Shown piece by piece: positions 1 through 6,347 of a stretch of 14,894 nt of DNA. The translations under genes were made by a program, and so were the position numbers. Source of the stretch: Methanosarcinaceae archaeon (GTDB taxonomy: Archaea > Halobacteriota > Methanosarcinia > Methanosarcinales > Methanosarcinaceae). The stretch lies in contig JAGAEB010000166.1 in NCBI GenBank assembly GCA_017613335.1, forward strand, positions 1 to 14,894, written 5' to 3'. Under the pieces are notes generated by a model that searched no databases, was not told the DNA's origin, and saw only the letters and a list, made by a program, of their open reading frames with translations. The first letter of the stretch is position 1. Each line of letters opens with the position of its first letter.

Positions 1-54
1 CAATCATACGGGACTCTGGATCCTGTAACCTCGGTTCGAATCCGTGCCGGGCTA
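1..54 (+). tRNA. tRNA-Gln (anticodon CTG), 5' part outside window
   Basis: The 3' two thirds of a tRNA are visible. The anticodon stem pairs 9-13 with 21-25 around the seven-base loop ctctgga (14-20), which puts the anticodon CTG at 16-18 and reads CAG glutamine codons. The T loop ttcgaat is at 35-41, the 3' acceptor strand ccgggct at 47-53, and the discriminator base A at 54, as expected for archaeal tRNA-Gln. No CCA is encoded. The T stem (30-34 with 42-46) has one T-T mismatch (31 with 45). The D arm and 5' acceptor strand are cut off by the window edge. It is the only gene on the plus strand. Confidence 0.85.
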
Positions 55-219
55 CTCAACTCTTTTTTGAAGTTTCAGATCCTGATCATCATCAATTTCT
101 TCATCGATTGATTTCATCAATTTCTTCATCGACTGATCTTCATCAATTTCTTCATCGATTGATTTCATCAATTTCTTCATCGACTGATCTTCATCGCAAT
201 CTTCACATACGTTTTTCAT
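52..219 (-). CDS. possible 55-residue repeat protein with a CxxC motif
   Basis: This small reading frame starts at ATG 217-219 and stops at TAG 52-54, so its end overlaps the 3' end of the tRNA on the opposite strand. The product begins MKNVCEDCDEDQ, with a CxxC pair at residues 5 and 8. It then holds two identical 17-residue units built on MKKLMKSIDEEIDED and a short tail ending KRVE. It is very rich in Asp, Glu and Lys and would be soluble and helical. GTGAT directly before the ATG resembles the end of an archaeal Shine-Dalgarno sequence. The 51-bp DNA repeat keeps this frame open, but one plus-strand frame through the repeat is also open. I recognise no family. It may be a real small gene or only repeat DNA downstream of cobY. 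Confidence 0.35.
   Translation of the reverse strand: MKNVCEDCDEDQSMKKLMKSIDEEIDEDQSMKKLMKSIDEEIDDDQDLKLQKRVE
90..191. repeat. 51-bp tandem repeat, two copies
   Basis: Two perfect 51-bp copies (90-140 and 141-191). Each is made of two similar halves of 25 and 26 bp that start catcaatttcttcatcga. The period is a multiple of three and encodes the duplicated 17-residue unit of the small minus-strand frame. The word cagatcctgatcat just left of it (77-90) recurs in the array beside pcc1. Confidence 0.9.
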
Positions 220-267
220 ATCACAGCCGATGATCTTTCGTCCTGATCAGAGATCGTCCGGAACAGA

Positions 268-1014
268 TCAAAATAAAAAAAGGGCTTTGTTTTCCGGACA
301 GTCATATCCTGACCGGAAAACAAAGCCTGAAGATGCCTGAAATCTTTTCGGATCCGTTCGGCGCTCTGCCGGGACCGGGGATCCGCTGTTTTCCCCGGAC
401 GTTCCTTTTCCTTTTTCCTTCATGATCTGACGGCAGAGTTCCAGATCTTCGGGCGTGTTGACATTCATCGCCAGGCGGCCGTCTTCCAGGATATAGTTGT
501 AATCCGGCTGTTCATGATCGATGTCTTCGGCATCAAGGATGTTGATGCCTGTCGGCACGATGAGCTTTCCGTTTTTATGGAAAACGGTATCGGGGCGGAG
601 TCCTGATCTTTTGCAGACGGCGATCGGCACATATGTCGACAGAGCCGGCTCTTCGTGCTGTTCATAGACGGAGATGATGTCGTCGATGATAGCCGGTTCA
701 AGAAGCGGCAGATCGCACATGACGATCATGACAGGCTCTTTCGTGTTCAGGGAACGGACGGCATGGACCATGTCCTGGACATAATTGCCTTTGTCCGTAT
801 CGATGACGTCGATCTCAGGATAATTGTCGAGCAGGAACTGTTTCGTCTTCGGTGTTGCTTTTGTGACGGCTGCATGGATGCCGTCGATTTTTCCGGAACC
901 GGAAAGGGCTTCTATGACATAGGAGATCAGGGGTTTGTCATACAGCATGATGCACGCTTTTTCACCAAGACCCATGCGCTGCGCCAGTCCGCCTGCCATT
1001 ACAATAACGTCCAA
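268..1014 (-). CDS. cobY: GTP:adenosylcobinamide-phosphate guanylyltransferase
   Basis: CobY is the archaeal replacement for bacterial CobU. It transfers GMP from GTP to adenosylcobinamide phosphate to give AdoCbi-GDP for CobS. The product has the NTP-transferase start MDVIVMAGGLAQRMG (nucleotide-binding loop, residues 7-15), CDLPLL at 100-105, VPTGINIL at 153-160 and MNVNTPEDL near 183-191, in the order seen in the Methanocaldococcus jannaschii enzyme. The start is TTG (1012-1014), supported by GGAGGG at 1020-1025 and by the usual family N-terminus; the next ATG would cut into the nucleotide loop. It overlaps the end of cobS by 16 bases, which suggests coupled translation. Homology ends near residue 200. 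The last 48 or so residues are low in similarity and are encoded by the terminator hairpin, so the true C-terminus is uncertain. Confidence 0.9.
   Translation of the reverse strand: MDVIVMAGGLAQRMGLGEKACIMLYDKPLISYVIEALSGSGKIDGIHAAVTKATPKTKQFLLDNYPEIDVIDTDKGNYVQDMVHAVRSLNTKEPVMIVMCDLPLLEPAIIDDIISVYEQHEEPALSTYVPIAVCKRSGLRPDTVFHKNGKLIVPTGINILDAEDIDHEQPDYNYILEDGRLAMNVNTPEDLELCRQIMKEKGKGTSGENSGSPVPAERRTDPKRFQASSGFVFRSGYDCPENKALFLF
271..327 (-). terminator. hairpin plus U-tract terminator at the end of cobY
   Basis: A perfect 15-bp stem (283-297 with 313-327) encloses a 15-base loop. Inside the loop 299-301 can also pair with 309-311. On the minus strand the stem is followed at once by a T-rich run (281 down to 271, ten T in eleven). 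This is the layout of an intrinsic terminator for the cobamide block. It lies inside the cobY frame, upstream of the cobY stop codon at 268-270. Confidence 0.75.
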
Positions 1015-1859
1015 ATAAACCCTCCGTGTGCGATTGTAAAGAAGATAAGTGCGAGTGATGCATAAGCGGCTATCCTGCCGGCTTCATTGGAAGTGCCGAT
1101 GCCGTCGCCGTTGAGCCCGCCGAAATGACGGTTGCTCGTTCTGAGAACGTAAAGAGCGGCCAGGACCGACACGATCAGAGCAATGATACCTGATGCGCCG
1201 AGAAGAAGGCCTGCAATGATCAGAGAATAAACCAGACCGATCGTGAAATTTTTGTGCGTGCCGCCGTCGATCGTCATGGATCCGAGGCCTTCATGGAATG
1301 ATTTTCCGAATGTTGCGATCGTCAGCATCGCCTGTTTGGCCGACAGTTCCGCGACGATCACGGAAAGAGCCATGACGGCGGGAAGACCTGCCCCCGTGAC
1401 GGAAAGAAGGCCGAAGAACGGATAAGACAACGCAGCGCCGGCCTCCGCAAACAGCGATGCGGCATTTTCAAGCGAATATATGGCCGCGAAAAGGCCGAGC
1501 AGCGCAAAGACAGTACCGGCCGCGCCGCCGACACCCAGGATCGTGTCTTTGAGCGCTTTTCTCTTCTTTTCAAGAGAGCCGTGCGCCGTCATGCCGTCCG
1601 CCATATCCGCCACGCCGTCCAGATGGTTGAACCAGGTCAGCTGATAGATCGAACCCATGATCAGGATGACCGTCATCGGTGACGGGAAGAACATTTCCGC
1701 GATCACGGCGCCGACAGCCATCAGAACGCCTAAAAATGAACCGACGACAGGGTAAAAATACAGCTTACGCATGAGGGCTTCGATCCCTTCCATGGATATG
1801 CCGACAGGGATCGTCGATAAAAAACCGATCCCTGATTTGAAAGAAAGCCATAATGTCAT
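999..1859 (-). CDS. cobS: adenosylcobinamide-GDP ribazoletransferase (cobalamin synthase)
   Basis: CobS is an integral membrane enzyme that joins AdoCbi-GDP to alpha-ribazole phosphate, closing the nucleotide loop of adenosylcobamide. The 286-residue product carries the family signature HLDGVADMADG at residues 79-89, followed by KDTILGVGG, and the C-terminal motif GGLNGDGIGTSNEAG at about 247-261. Several hydrophobic segments lie in between. I chose ATG 1857-1859, because GAGG sits seven bases upstream and the family starts with a similar segment (MTLWLSFKSG); a frame start 36 bases earlier (1895) has no ribosome site. It lies between cobZ and cobY, the next and previous partners in the pathway, and its 3' end overlaps cobY. 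Confidence 0.93.
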   Translation of the reverse strand: MTLWLSFKSGIGFLSTIPVGISMEGIEALMRKLYFYPVVGSFLGVLMAVGAVIAEMFFPSPMTVILIMGSIYQLTWFNHLDGVADMADGMTAHGSLEKKRKALKDTILGVGGAAGTVFALLGLFAAIYSLENAASLFAEAGAALSYPFFGLLSVTGAGLPAVMALSVIVAELSAKQAMLTIATFGKSFHEGLGSMTIDGGTHKNFTIGLVYSLIIAGLLLGASGIIALIVSVLAALYVLRTSNRHFGGLNGDGIGTSNEAGRIAAYASLALIFFTIAHGGFIWTLL

Positions 1860-2002
1860 TACATTTCCTCTTCTGCTCTGCCGGAATTTCCTCATTTCAG
1901 CCGTTTTCCGAAACGGATCATTCCGTCATCAATCCTCAGATTCTGTGAAATAAATCCCTAAAATGCACTGAACAAATATAATGGATTTGTCACAACCGCC
2001 GT

Positions 2003-2041
2003 TTCACAGTCTTCACAAACATTACTTCACAGTCTTCACAA
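2003..2041. repeat. 16-bp direct repeat after cobZ
   Basis: The word ttcacagtcttcacaa occurs at 2003-2018 and again at 2026-2041, 23 bp apart, eight bases past the cobZ stop. The rest of the 189-bp gap to cobS holds a possible minus-strand TATA-like run at 1977-1982 and a 6-bp inverted repeat at 1901-1916; neither is strong. Confidence 0.7.
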
Positions 2042-2048
2042 CAGTCAT

Positions 2049-2621
2049 TCAGTCTCTTTTTTCAGTCGTTCTGATATTCTTTTCCGCCGCTTCCGTCATC
2101 TCGAAAATGCCTCTTGAATACATATTCGCGGAGATGCCGCCGAGGAGTCCGCCGATCACATCATCCATGAACGGGCCGAGCGTTGCCAGGATTCCCGGTT
2201 TTGTTTTGTCGAAGCGGACGAATTCGAATTTTCCCTTGTTTCCGGCAATATAGCCGGCGATCGTTTCGCCGAGGACTTCGTCGGCGATGATGAATGAAAG
2301 ATCTTTTTCGAAAGATTTCCGGCTGACACCCGGAAGACGTCCTTTCGGCCCCTCTTCTTCAAGCAGGAGGCCGGCATAGATCAGGAGACAGAGATTCGGA
2401 TCGGAAACGGCATAACGGAATTCGCGGTCAAAGAGCTGCTCTGCCTTTTCACGCGTTTCAAGTCCCGGATGCGGAACATAGAATGAAAGAGCCGTCTCCC
2501 GGAGAGCGCTGTAAGAAATGCCGGCCTCGTCAAGGATCGTCACGATATTTCTGTCGGACTCTTCTTCAATGACGTCAGGTTGGTTCTTTTCAGCGGTATT
2601 CTCAATTTCTGAAAGTTTCAT
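2049..2621 (-). CDS. cobZ: alpha-ribazole phosphatase, archaeal CobZ type (PgpA-like fold)
   Basis: CobZ removes the 5' phosphate of alpha-ribazole phosphate or adenosylcobamide phosphate, the last step of nucleotide-loop assembly in archaea. It was shown in Methanosarcina mazei as the non-orthologous substitute for bacterial CobC. The second half of this 190-residue protein has the phosphatidylglycerophosphatase A-like core: ADEVLGETIAGYIAG (113-127), FDKTKPGI (137-144) and GPFMDDVIGG (149-158), whose acidic residues would bind the metal. The N-terminal 60 residues are a variable helical extension. GGTGAT three bases before the ATG supports the start. Sequence alone could also fit a lipid phosphatase; the position between cbiB and cobS decides for CobZ. 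Confidence 0.85.
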   Translation of the reverse strand: MKLSEIENTAEKNQPDVIEEESDRNIVTILDEAGISYSALRETALSFYVPHPGLETREKAEQLFDREFRYAVSDPNLCLLIYAGLLLEEEGPKGRLPGVSRKSFEKDLSFIIADEVLGETIAGYIAGNKGKFEFVRFDKTKPGILATLGPFMDDVIGGLLGGISANMYSRGIFEMTEAAEKNIRTTEKRD

Positions 2622-2679
2622 ATGATCACCGGGAATTCAGGATAATGATTATTGTCTGCTGTTTTTCGATTTCGTGCCT

Positions 2680-2746
2680 TTTGTTTCTGATCTTCATTTG
2701 TTTCTGGTCATCATTTGTTTCTGATCATCATTGTCTCTGATCATCA
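2680..2746. repeat. 17-bp tandem repeat, four copies, abutting the cbiB stop
   Basis: Units start at 2680, 2697, 2714 and 2731 with consensus tttgtttctgatcatca; the last is 16 bp. The array ends one base before the cbiB stop codon (2748-2750) and fills half of the 126-bp gap to cobZ. Confidence 0.85.
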
Positions 2747-2747
2747 C

Positions 2748-3725
2748 TTACCTCTGTCCGAGAATGATATTCAGGATCCCGAGGAAGAGAGCGCAGATAA
2801 AGACCGTCAGGAGGGATGTCAATACGATGAGAACGGATACTCTCATAATATCCGTCGTTTCAGGGGTTTTCCCGCTGTCGTTGATCACATAAACGCCGGG
2901 CTTTTCAAGACGGACGTCCAGGGTGCCTGCGGCGGCCGCCATCGGCCAGCCTGAATTAGGGGACGGTGATGCTCTGTGTTCCGCCTGCGCGCAGGAAACG
3001 GCTTTTCCGGGCGCGAAACCTCTGTATTCTTTTCTGACCGGAAAGGCGTTCGAGATCGCAGCGCCGCAGGCGATCAGATAGTGGGACAGCCTTGCCGGGA
3101 TCCAGTTGAGGACATCATCGGATTTTGCGGCAAACCAGCCGAGCTCACGGCATTCGTCATTCAGATAGCCGATCATGGAATCAAGTGTGCTGAACCCTTT
3201 GAAAATGTAGGCAGCGACGAGGCCGAACGGTCCGAAGACGACATAGAAAAGGATCGGCGAGAGGATGGAATCGACATAATTTTCCGAGACGGACTCGATG
3301 ACGCCCGATATGATCTGGGAGCGGCTGAGTTTCGATGTGTCGCGGCTGACGTACGTCTTCATCTCCGAACGGACTTTTTCGATATCGCCTGCCTTGTCAT
3401 CGAGGATCGAGCAGATCTCGTGCGCCGGCGTGACCATGCATCTGACGGCAAACGTCGCTTTGAGGAAATAAGCCTGAACGAGGATGCGGGCCACAGCCGG
3501 AACAACATCCGCATTTGTCAGAATGAGAACGGCCAGGGCCAGAGCGATACCGGATCCGACAGTCAGGAGAGACATAAAAATGCCGTAAGCTTTCCTGTGA
3601 GATGCCGGAGCATGACGTTTCAGGAAAGCAATGATCTTTCCGAACCAGACGACCGGATGGACGGCCGCCGGCGGCTCACCGATCAGAAGATCCATCGCAA
3701 CAGCTGTCAGAAGGACCCGGATCAT
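2748..3725 (-). CDS. cbiB: adenosylcobinamide-phosphate synthase
   Basis: CbiB (CobD in aerobic-pathway nomenclature) is a membrane enzyme that condenses adenosylcobyric acid with (R)-1-aminopropan-2-ol phosphate, the product of the CobD decarboxylase encoded just upstream. With the start chosen here the protein has 325 residues, normal for the family, and begins with the typical first helix followed by DLLIGEPPAAVHPVVWFGK (12-30). Later conserved stretches are RDTSKLSRSQIISGVIESVSENYVDSILSPI and the segment around GFSTLDSMIGYLND. Several hydrophobic helices are visible. The frame continues upstream to GTG 3822-3824, adding 33 hydrophobic residues; neither start has a clear ribosome site, and I prefer ATG 3723-3725 on length and family N-terminus. 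Confidence 0.9.
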   Translation of the reverse strand: MIRVLLTAVAMDLLIGEPPAAVHPVVWFGKIIAFLKRHAPASHRKAYGIFMSLLTVGSGIALALAVLILTNADVVPAVARILVQAYFLKATFAVRCMVTPAHEICSILDDKAGDIEKVRSEMKTYVSRDTSKLSRSQIISGVIESVSENYVDSILSPILFYVVFGPFGLVAAYIFKGFSTLDSMIGYLNDECRELGWFAAKSDDVLNWIPARLSHYLIACGAAISNAFPVRKEYRGFAPGKAVSCAQAEHRASPSPNSGWPMAAAAGTLDVRLEKPGVYVINDSGKTPETTDIMRVSVLIVLTSLLTVFICALFLGILNIILGQR

Positions 3726-3872
3726 TTCAGACGAACCGTTGAGAATGATCCCGGAGAAGACGGAAGATAACACAGAAACAATATTTTCCACAAAGAACAC
3801 CAGCAACAGAATGATTATTGACACGCGGCCGGATCAGACGGATGATACATACCGGATGATCGGATGGTATAC

Positions 3873-3936
3873 GCCGGATGACCGGGTGATACACAGCCGG
3901 ATCGGCCGGATGACCGGGTGATACACAGCCGGATCG
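3873..3936. repeat. 32-bp tandem repeat, two perfect copies
   Basis: Copies at 3873-3904 and 3905-3936 are identical (starting gccggatgaccgggtgat). A third copy begins at 3937 and diverges after gccggatga. Looser cggatgat units continue leftward to about 3840. Confidence 0.9.
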
Positions 3937-3943
3937 GCCGGAT

Positions 3944-3953
3944 GATATATATC
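3944..3953 (-). promoter_or_regulatory. possible TATA box for cbiB (palindromic)
   Basis: The perfect palindrome gatatatatc would place a minus-strand start near 3920, inside the 32-bp repeat, with a leader of about 200 bases to the chosen cbiB start. Being symmetric, it gives no direction by itself. It may allow cbiB to be transcribed separately from cobD. Confidence 0.3.
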
Positions 3954-4026
3954 GGACGACCAAAGGATACGCGCCGGACAATCGGACAGTACACGGCCGG
4001 ATGACAGACGACCTGATCATCATATT

Positions 4027-5628
4027 TCAGTTTTCCTTTTTTAAGGAAGCGTCTTTTTCCTTTTCTTTCTCTTTCAGCCGGCGGATATTCCGGCATTCTT
4101 CGAGGATCCTGTCGTCATCGCGTTCTTCAAGGATGGGGATGATGACTTCCTGCCAGGCTTTCCGGAGCATGGCATCGGTATCTTCGCCGGCCATGAGATA
4201 ATCCATGATCCTGTCAGCCACGCTCGTGATATGGGGGATGTAGCAGTCCGTACAGCTCCAGATGTGTTCGCCCGTGCGGTTGCTGATGATGAATTCAGCA
4301 CCTGTCCTTTCGTCTTTGCAGGGGTAGAACGGACAATAGCAGAGTGTGCAGTCCTGTCCGCGGAAGTGGCAGGGATAATACTGACACGTCTCGCGGCTGT
4401 TGTTCCTGTTGTTGCCTTTCAGGCGTTCCTGAATGTGGCTCCTGAGTTCATTGTCTGCAAAATCCTGCGCCCACTCTTTGAAGACGACGTTGAGAGCCTC
4501 CAGAAGTCTCAGACTTTCAGGACGTGTCCGGACAGCCACGCGGATGCAGCTGTCTCCCATGCCTTTGAACGAAGCGCAGTTCCTGACAAGAACGCCGCGG
4601 GCGGCCAGCCTTTCGACGATCTCTGATGAGCCGATCATCCTTCTGCTGATGTCGACGAGAAGGAAATTCGTCGTCAGAACGCCTGTCTCAAATCCCCGGA
4701 TCGCACCGAGTTTTTCTTTCAGGAAAGCGCCTTCTTCGCGGATGAGCTGTCTTGACTTTTCCAGATAATCGGAATAAACGCCGCCTTCCATGGACATGAG
4801 GGCCGCGCCTGCCTTTTCCTGCAGGGGGCTGAGATTCCAGGAAAGACGCGCCGTGTTCAGTGCGTCTGCGATCTCTTTAGAGGCAACGCCGAATCCGAGA
4901 CGGATGCCCGGAAGCGCAAAAGCTTTCGTCAGCGACCGCATCACGAAAATATAATTGTCGGATACAGCGATGTCTGCAATGCTCTGCGACGGGTCTGCCA
5001 GTTCGATGAAGGCTTCATCAACATAGAGGACTGTCTCACATCTGCGGCATTTTTCAGCGAGCGCGATCAGCTGTCCGCGGGTCCACAGACGACCGTCCGG
5101 ATTGTTCGGATTGCAGATAAAAAGGATACGGGCGCTTTTGAGCAGGTCGTCGGAAATATCCGGCACATCGTCGATCTTCACATAAACGACTTCAGCCTTC
5201 TGAAGGCGGCACTGGATCTCGTATTCCGCAAAAGTCGGATACGGGATGATGACCCTGTCACCTTCATTTAAAACGCATTGAGTAAAAAGGCGGATCGTTT
5301 CCGTCGAGCCGTTTCCCGGAATGATGTTGTCCGGACCGATGTCAGCAGATCCAAGGAAAGAGGCCGCCGCTTTTCTGAAAAGAAGATACCGGTTATCCGG
5401 ATAGTTGAAAGCCTCATCATAGGCTTCCTCGGAAAGCTTTTCGTAGGACAGGCCGTATTCAGGATGATCGAAAGGACTGCCGTAAGGATTCAGACTGGCG
5501 CTGAGATCCAGGATATCCTTCTCATCGAGATGATATTTTTCGGCATAGACCCTGACCAGACCGCCATGAAGGGACGGCGTCAGATCCTGAATATATTTCT
5601 TTAACGGATTATGGTTATTTTCGGACAC
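4027..5628 (-). CDS. cobD: L-threonine-O-3-phosphate decarboxylase with cysteine-rich C-terminal domain
   Basis: This PLP enzyme of the HisC-like aminotransferase fold makes (R)-1-aminopropan-2-ol phosphate from threonine phosphate for CbiB. Residues 1-385 hold the fold: GNGSTE (105-110), CNPNNPDG (172-179), DEAF (204-207), and SLTKAFALPGIRLGFG with the PLP lysine K235. Residues 415-462 form a cysteine-rich domain with C415, C420, C427, C430, C432, C437, C459 and C462, followed by a charged helical tail. The M. mazei homologue is reported to be a fused threonine kinase/decarboxylase whose cysteine-rich region holds metal centres, so this gene probably supplies both steps; no separate PduX-type kinase is seen here. 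The start is GTG (5626-5628) without a Shine-Dalgarno site, which fits the near-leaderless promoter just upstream. It heads the five-gene block. Confidence 0.9.
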   Translation of the reverse strand: MSENNHNPLKKYIQDLTPSLHGGLVRVYAEKYHLDEKDILDLSASLNPYGSPFDHPEYGLSYEKLSEEAYDEAFNYPDNRYLLFRKAAASFLGSADIGPDNIIPGNGSTETIRLFTQCVLNEGDRVIIPYPTFAEYEIQCRLQKAEVVYVKIDDVPDISDDLLKSARILFICNPNNPDGRLWTRGQLIALAEKCRRCETVLYVDEAFIELADPSQSIADIAVSDNYIFVMRSLTKAFALPGIRLGFGVASKEIADALNTARLSWNLSPLQEKAGAALMSMEGGVYSDYLEKSRQLIREEGAFLKEKLGAIRGFETGVLTTNFLLVDISRRMIGSSEIVERLAARGVLVRNCASFKGMGDSCIRVAVRTRPESLRLLEALNVVFKEWAQDFADNELRSHIQERLKGNNRNNSRETCQYYPCHFRGQDCTLCYCPFYPCKDERTGAEFIISNRTGEHIWSCTDCYIPHITSVADRIMDYLMAGEDTDAMLRKAWQEVIIPILEERDDDRILEECRNIRRLKEKEKEKDASLKKEN

Positions 5629-5657
5629 AGCTGATCAGTGAGTAAAGGCATTTAACG

Positions 5658-5664
5658 TATATAA
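5658..5664 (-). promoter_or_regulatory. TATA box of the cobD-cobY block
   Basis: On the minus strand a purine-containing aaacggc (possible BRE) is followed by TTATATA. A start about 25 bases downstream falls near 5636, leaving a leader of about 8 bases before the cobD GTG. A near-leaderless transcript would explain the lack of a ribosome site. No cobalamin riboswitch-like structure fits in so short a leader. Confidence 0.55.
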
Positions 5665-5675
5665 GCCGTTTGAAA

Positions 5676-5705
5676 TTAAAAAAGAGGACGGAACGAATAA
5701 AAAAA
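5676..5705 (-). terminator. possible U-tract terminator of the nadX-pcc1 unit
   Basis: Two minus-strand T-tracts (seven T at 5705-5699, and a T-rich run at 5683-5676) lie about 280 bases past the pcc1 stop and just before the cobD TATA box. Oligo-U without a hairpin is a usual archaeal termination signal. There is no further evidence for its use. Confidence 0.4.
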
Positions 5706-5841
5706 CATATACGATATTCCCCGATATCGAAAATAATCAAGCGCCCCATCCAAAATACTTGATATCCTTTACACGGAATGATCGTTCATTATCTTTTCAG
5801 GAAAAGGAGGCTTACGATCGGAAGCTTTTGAGGAAACGCCC

Positions 5842-6025
5842 GGCATGTGATCCGTTTTCAGGATCCGGATCCTTTCCCGGTATCCTGTGATCCGTTTTTT
5901 CAGATCCTGATCATTTTCCGGGATCCTGTGATCCGTTTTTCAGATCCTGATCATTTCCCGGGATCCTGTGACCTGTTTTTTCAGGGTCCCTGTCGTTTTT
6001 CAGGATATGGTGATCCGTTTTCGTT
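5842..6025. repeat. about 40-bp GATC-rich tandem array at the pcc1 3' end
   Basis: Units begin near 5842, 5879, 5921, 5961 and 6003 with consensus ggatcctgtgatccgttttt followed by cagatcctgatcatttcccg. Lengths vary from 37 to 42 bp, and the outer copies are degenerate. The array overlaps the pcc1 stop (5981-5983) and the last codons of that gene. It contains GATC at high density, the palindrome ggatccggatcc (5861-5872), and T-tracts on the plus strand. Confidence 0.85.
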
Positions 6026-6280
6026 CTTTGTCTGTCTGCTGCGGGATCTGTTCATGACGCGGACAGCCGTGTCCGCATTCATCAGAAGATCATCCGCTGT
6101 CGCCAGGACGGAAGAGAGTTTTTCAGATTCGATCGTGATCACGGAAAAGCCGTCGCCTGTCTCTGTACGGATATTGGGCATATTGTCCGGGGACAGCGAT
6201 CCGGCAAGAAGACGGGCGGCGTGTTCTGATTTTTCTGTTTCCGTTTCATCGATGAAGCGGAATTCGGCTGTGATCTTCAT
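5981..6280 (-). CDS. pcc1: KEOPS complex subunit Pcc1
   Basis: Pcc1 is the small dimerising subunit of the KEOPS complex, which with Kae1, Bud32 and Cgi121 adds threonylcarbamoyl to A37 of ANN-decoding tRNAs. Of its 99 residues the first 78 match the family: a beta strand start MKITAEFRF, GSLSPDN (27-33) and the helix SEKLSSVLATADDLLMNADTA (52-72). The last 20 or so residues are a basic, unstructured tail that runs into the repeat array, so they may be an acquired extension. AGGA lies shortly before the ATG. It follows nadX by 67 bases and is probably in the same transcript; the two share no pathway. Confidence 0.85.
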   Translation of the reverse strand: MKITAEFRFIDETETEKSEHAARLLAGSLSPDNMPNIRTETGDGFSVITIESEKLSSVLATADDLLMNADTAVRVMNRSRSRQTKNENGSPYPEKRQGP

Positions 6281-6347
6281 AATGATCCTGTTCCGTTCCG
6301 GGATGTTTCCGTCTTATGATGACATTGCTTTTTTTCGTTCTGATCTT

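Larger units (their letters stand above)
3726..4026. other. intergenic gap cobD-cbiB
   Basis: No gene is supported here. The left end could code an N-terminal extension of cbiB. The middle holds a 32-bp tandem repeat with degenerate flanks of the same cggatgat type, and a palindromic TATA-like element at 3944-3953. Open frames across it on the minus strand are products of the repeat. Confidence 0.6.
5629..5980. other. intergenic gap pcc1-cobD
   Basis: From right to left it holds the 40-bp array after pcc1, small inverted repeats (aatga/tcatt at 5777-5790, atcaag/cttgat at 5736-5763, cgatat/atatcg at 5712-5729), two minus-strand T-tracts, and the cobD promoter. No gene is supported on either strand. 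Confidence 0.6.

Noticed and set aside
3723..3824. Longer cbiB starting at GTG 3822-3824
   Set aside because: It adds 33 residues beyond the normal family N-terminus and has no ribosome site; kept only as an alternative.
3727..4096. Minus-strand frames of 98 and 93 residues between cobD and cbiB
   Set aside because: They consist of the 32-bp repeat plus out-of-frame ends of cbiB and cobD.
5629..5665. Cobalamin riboswitch before cobD
   Set aside because: The predicted leader is about 8 bases, too short, and no B12-box sequence was seen.
5615..5749. 44-residue minus-strand frame over the cobD promoter
   Set aside because: It has no ribosome site, covers the TATA box and overlaps the cobD start in another frame.
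5801..5835. Plus-strand AAGGAGG resembling a ribosome site
   Set aside because: No start codon follows at a usable distance and the frames close within a few codons.
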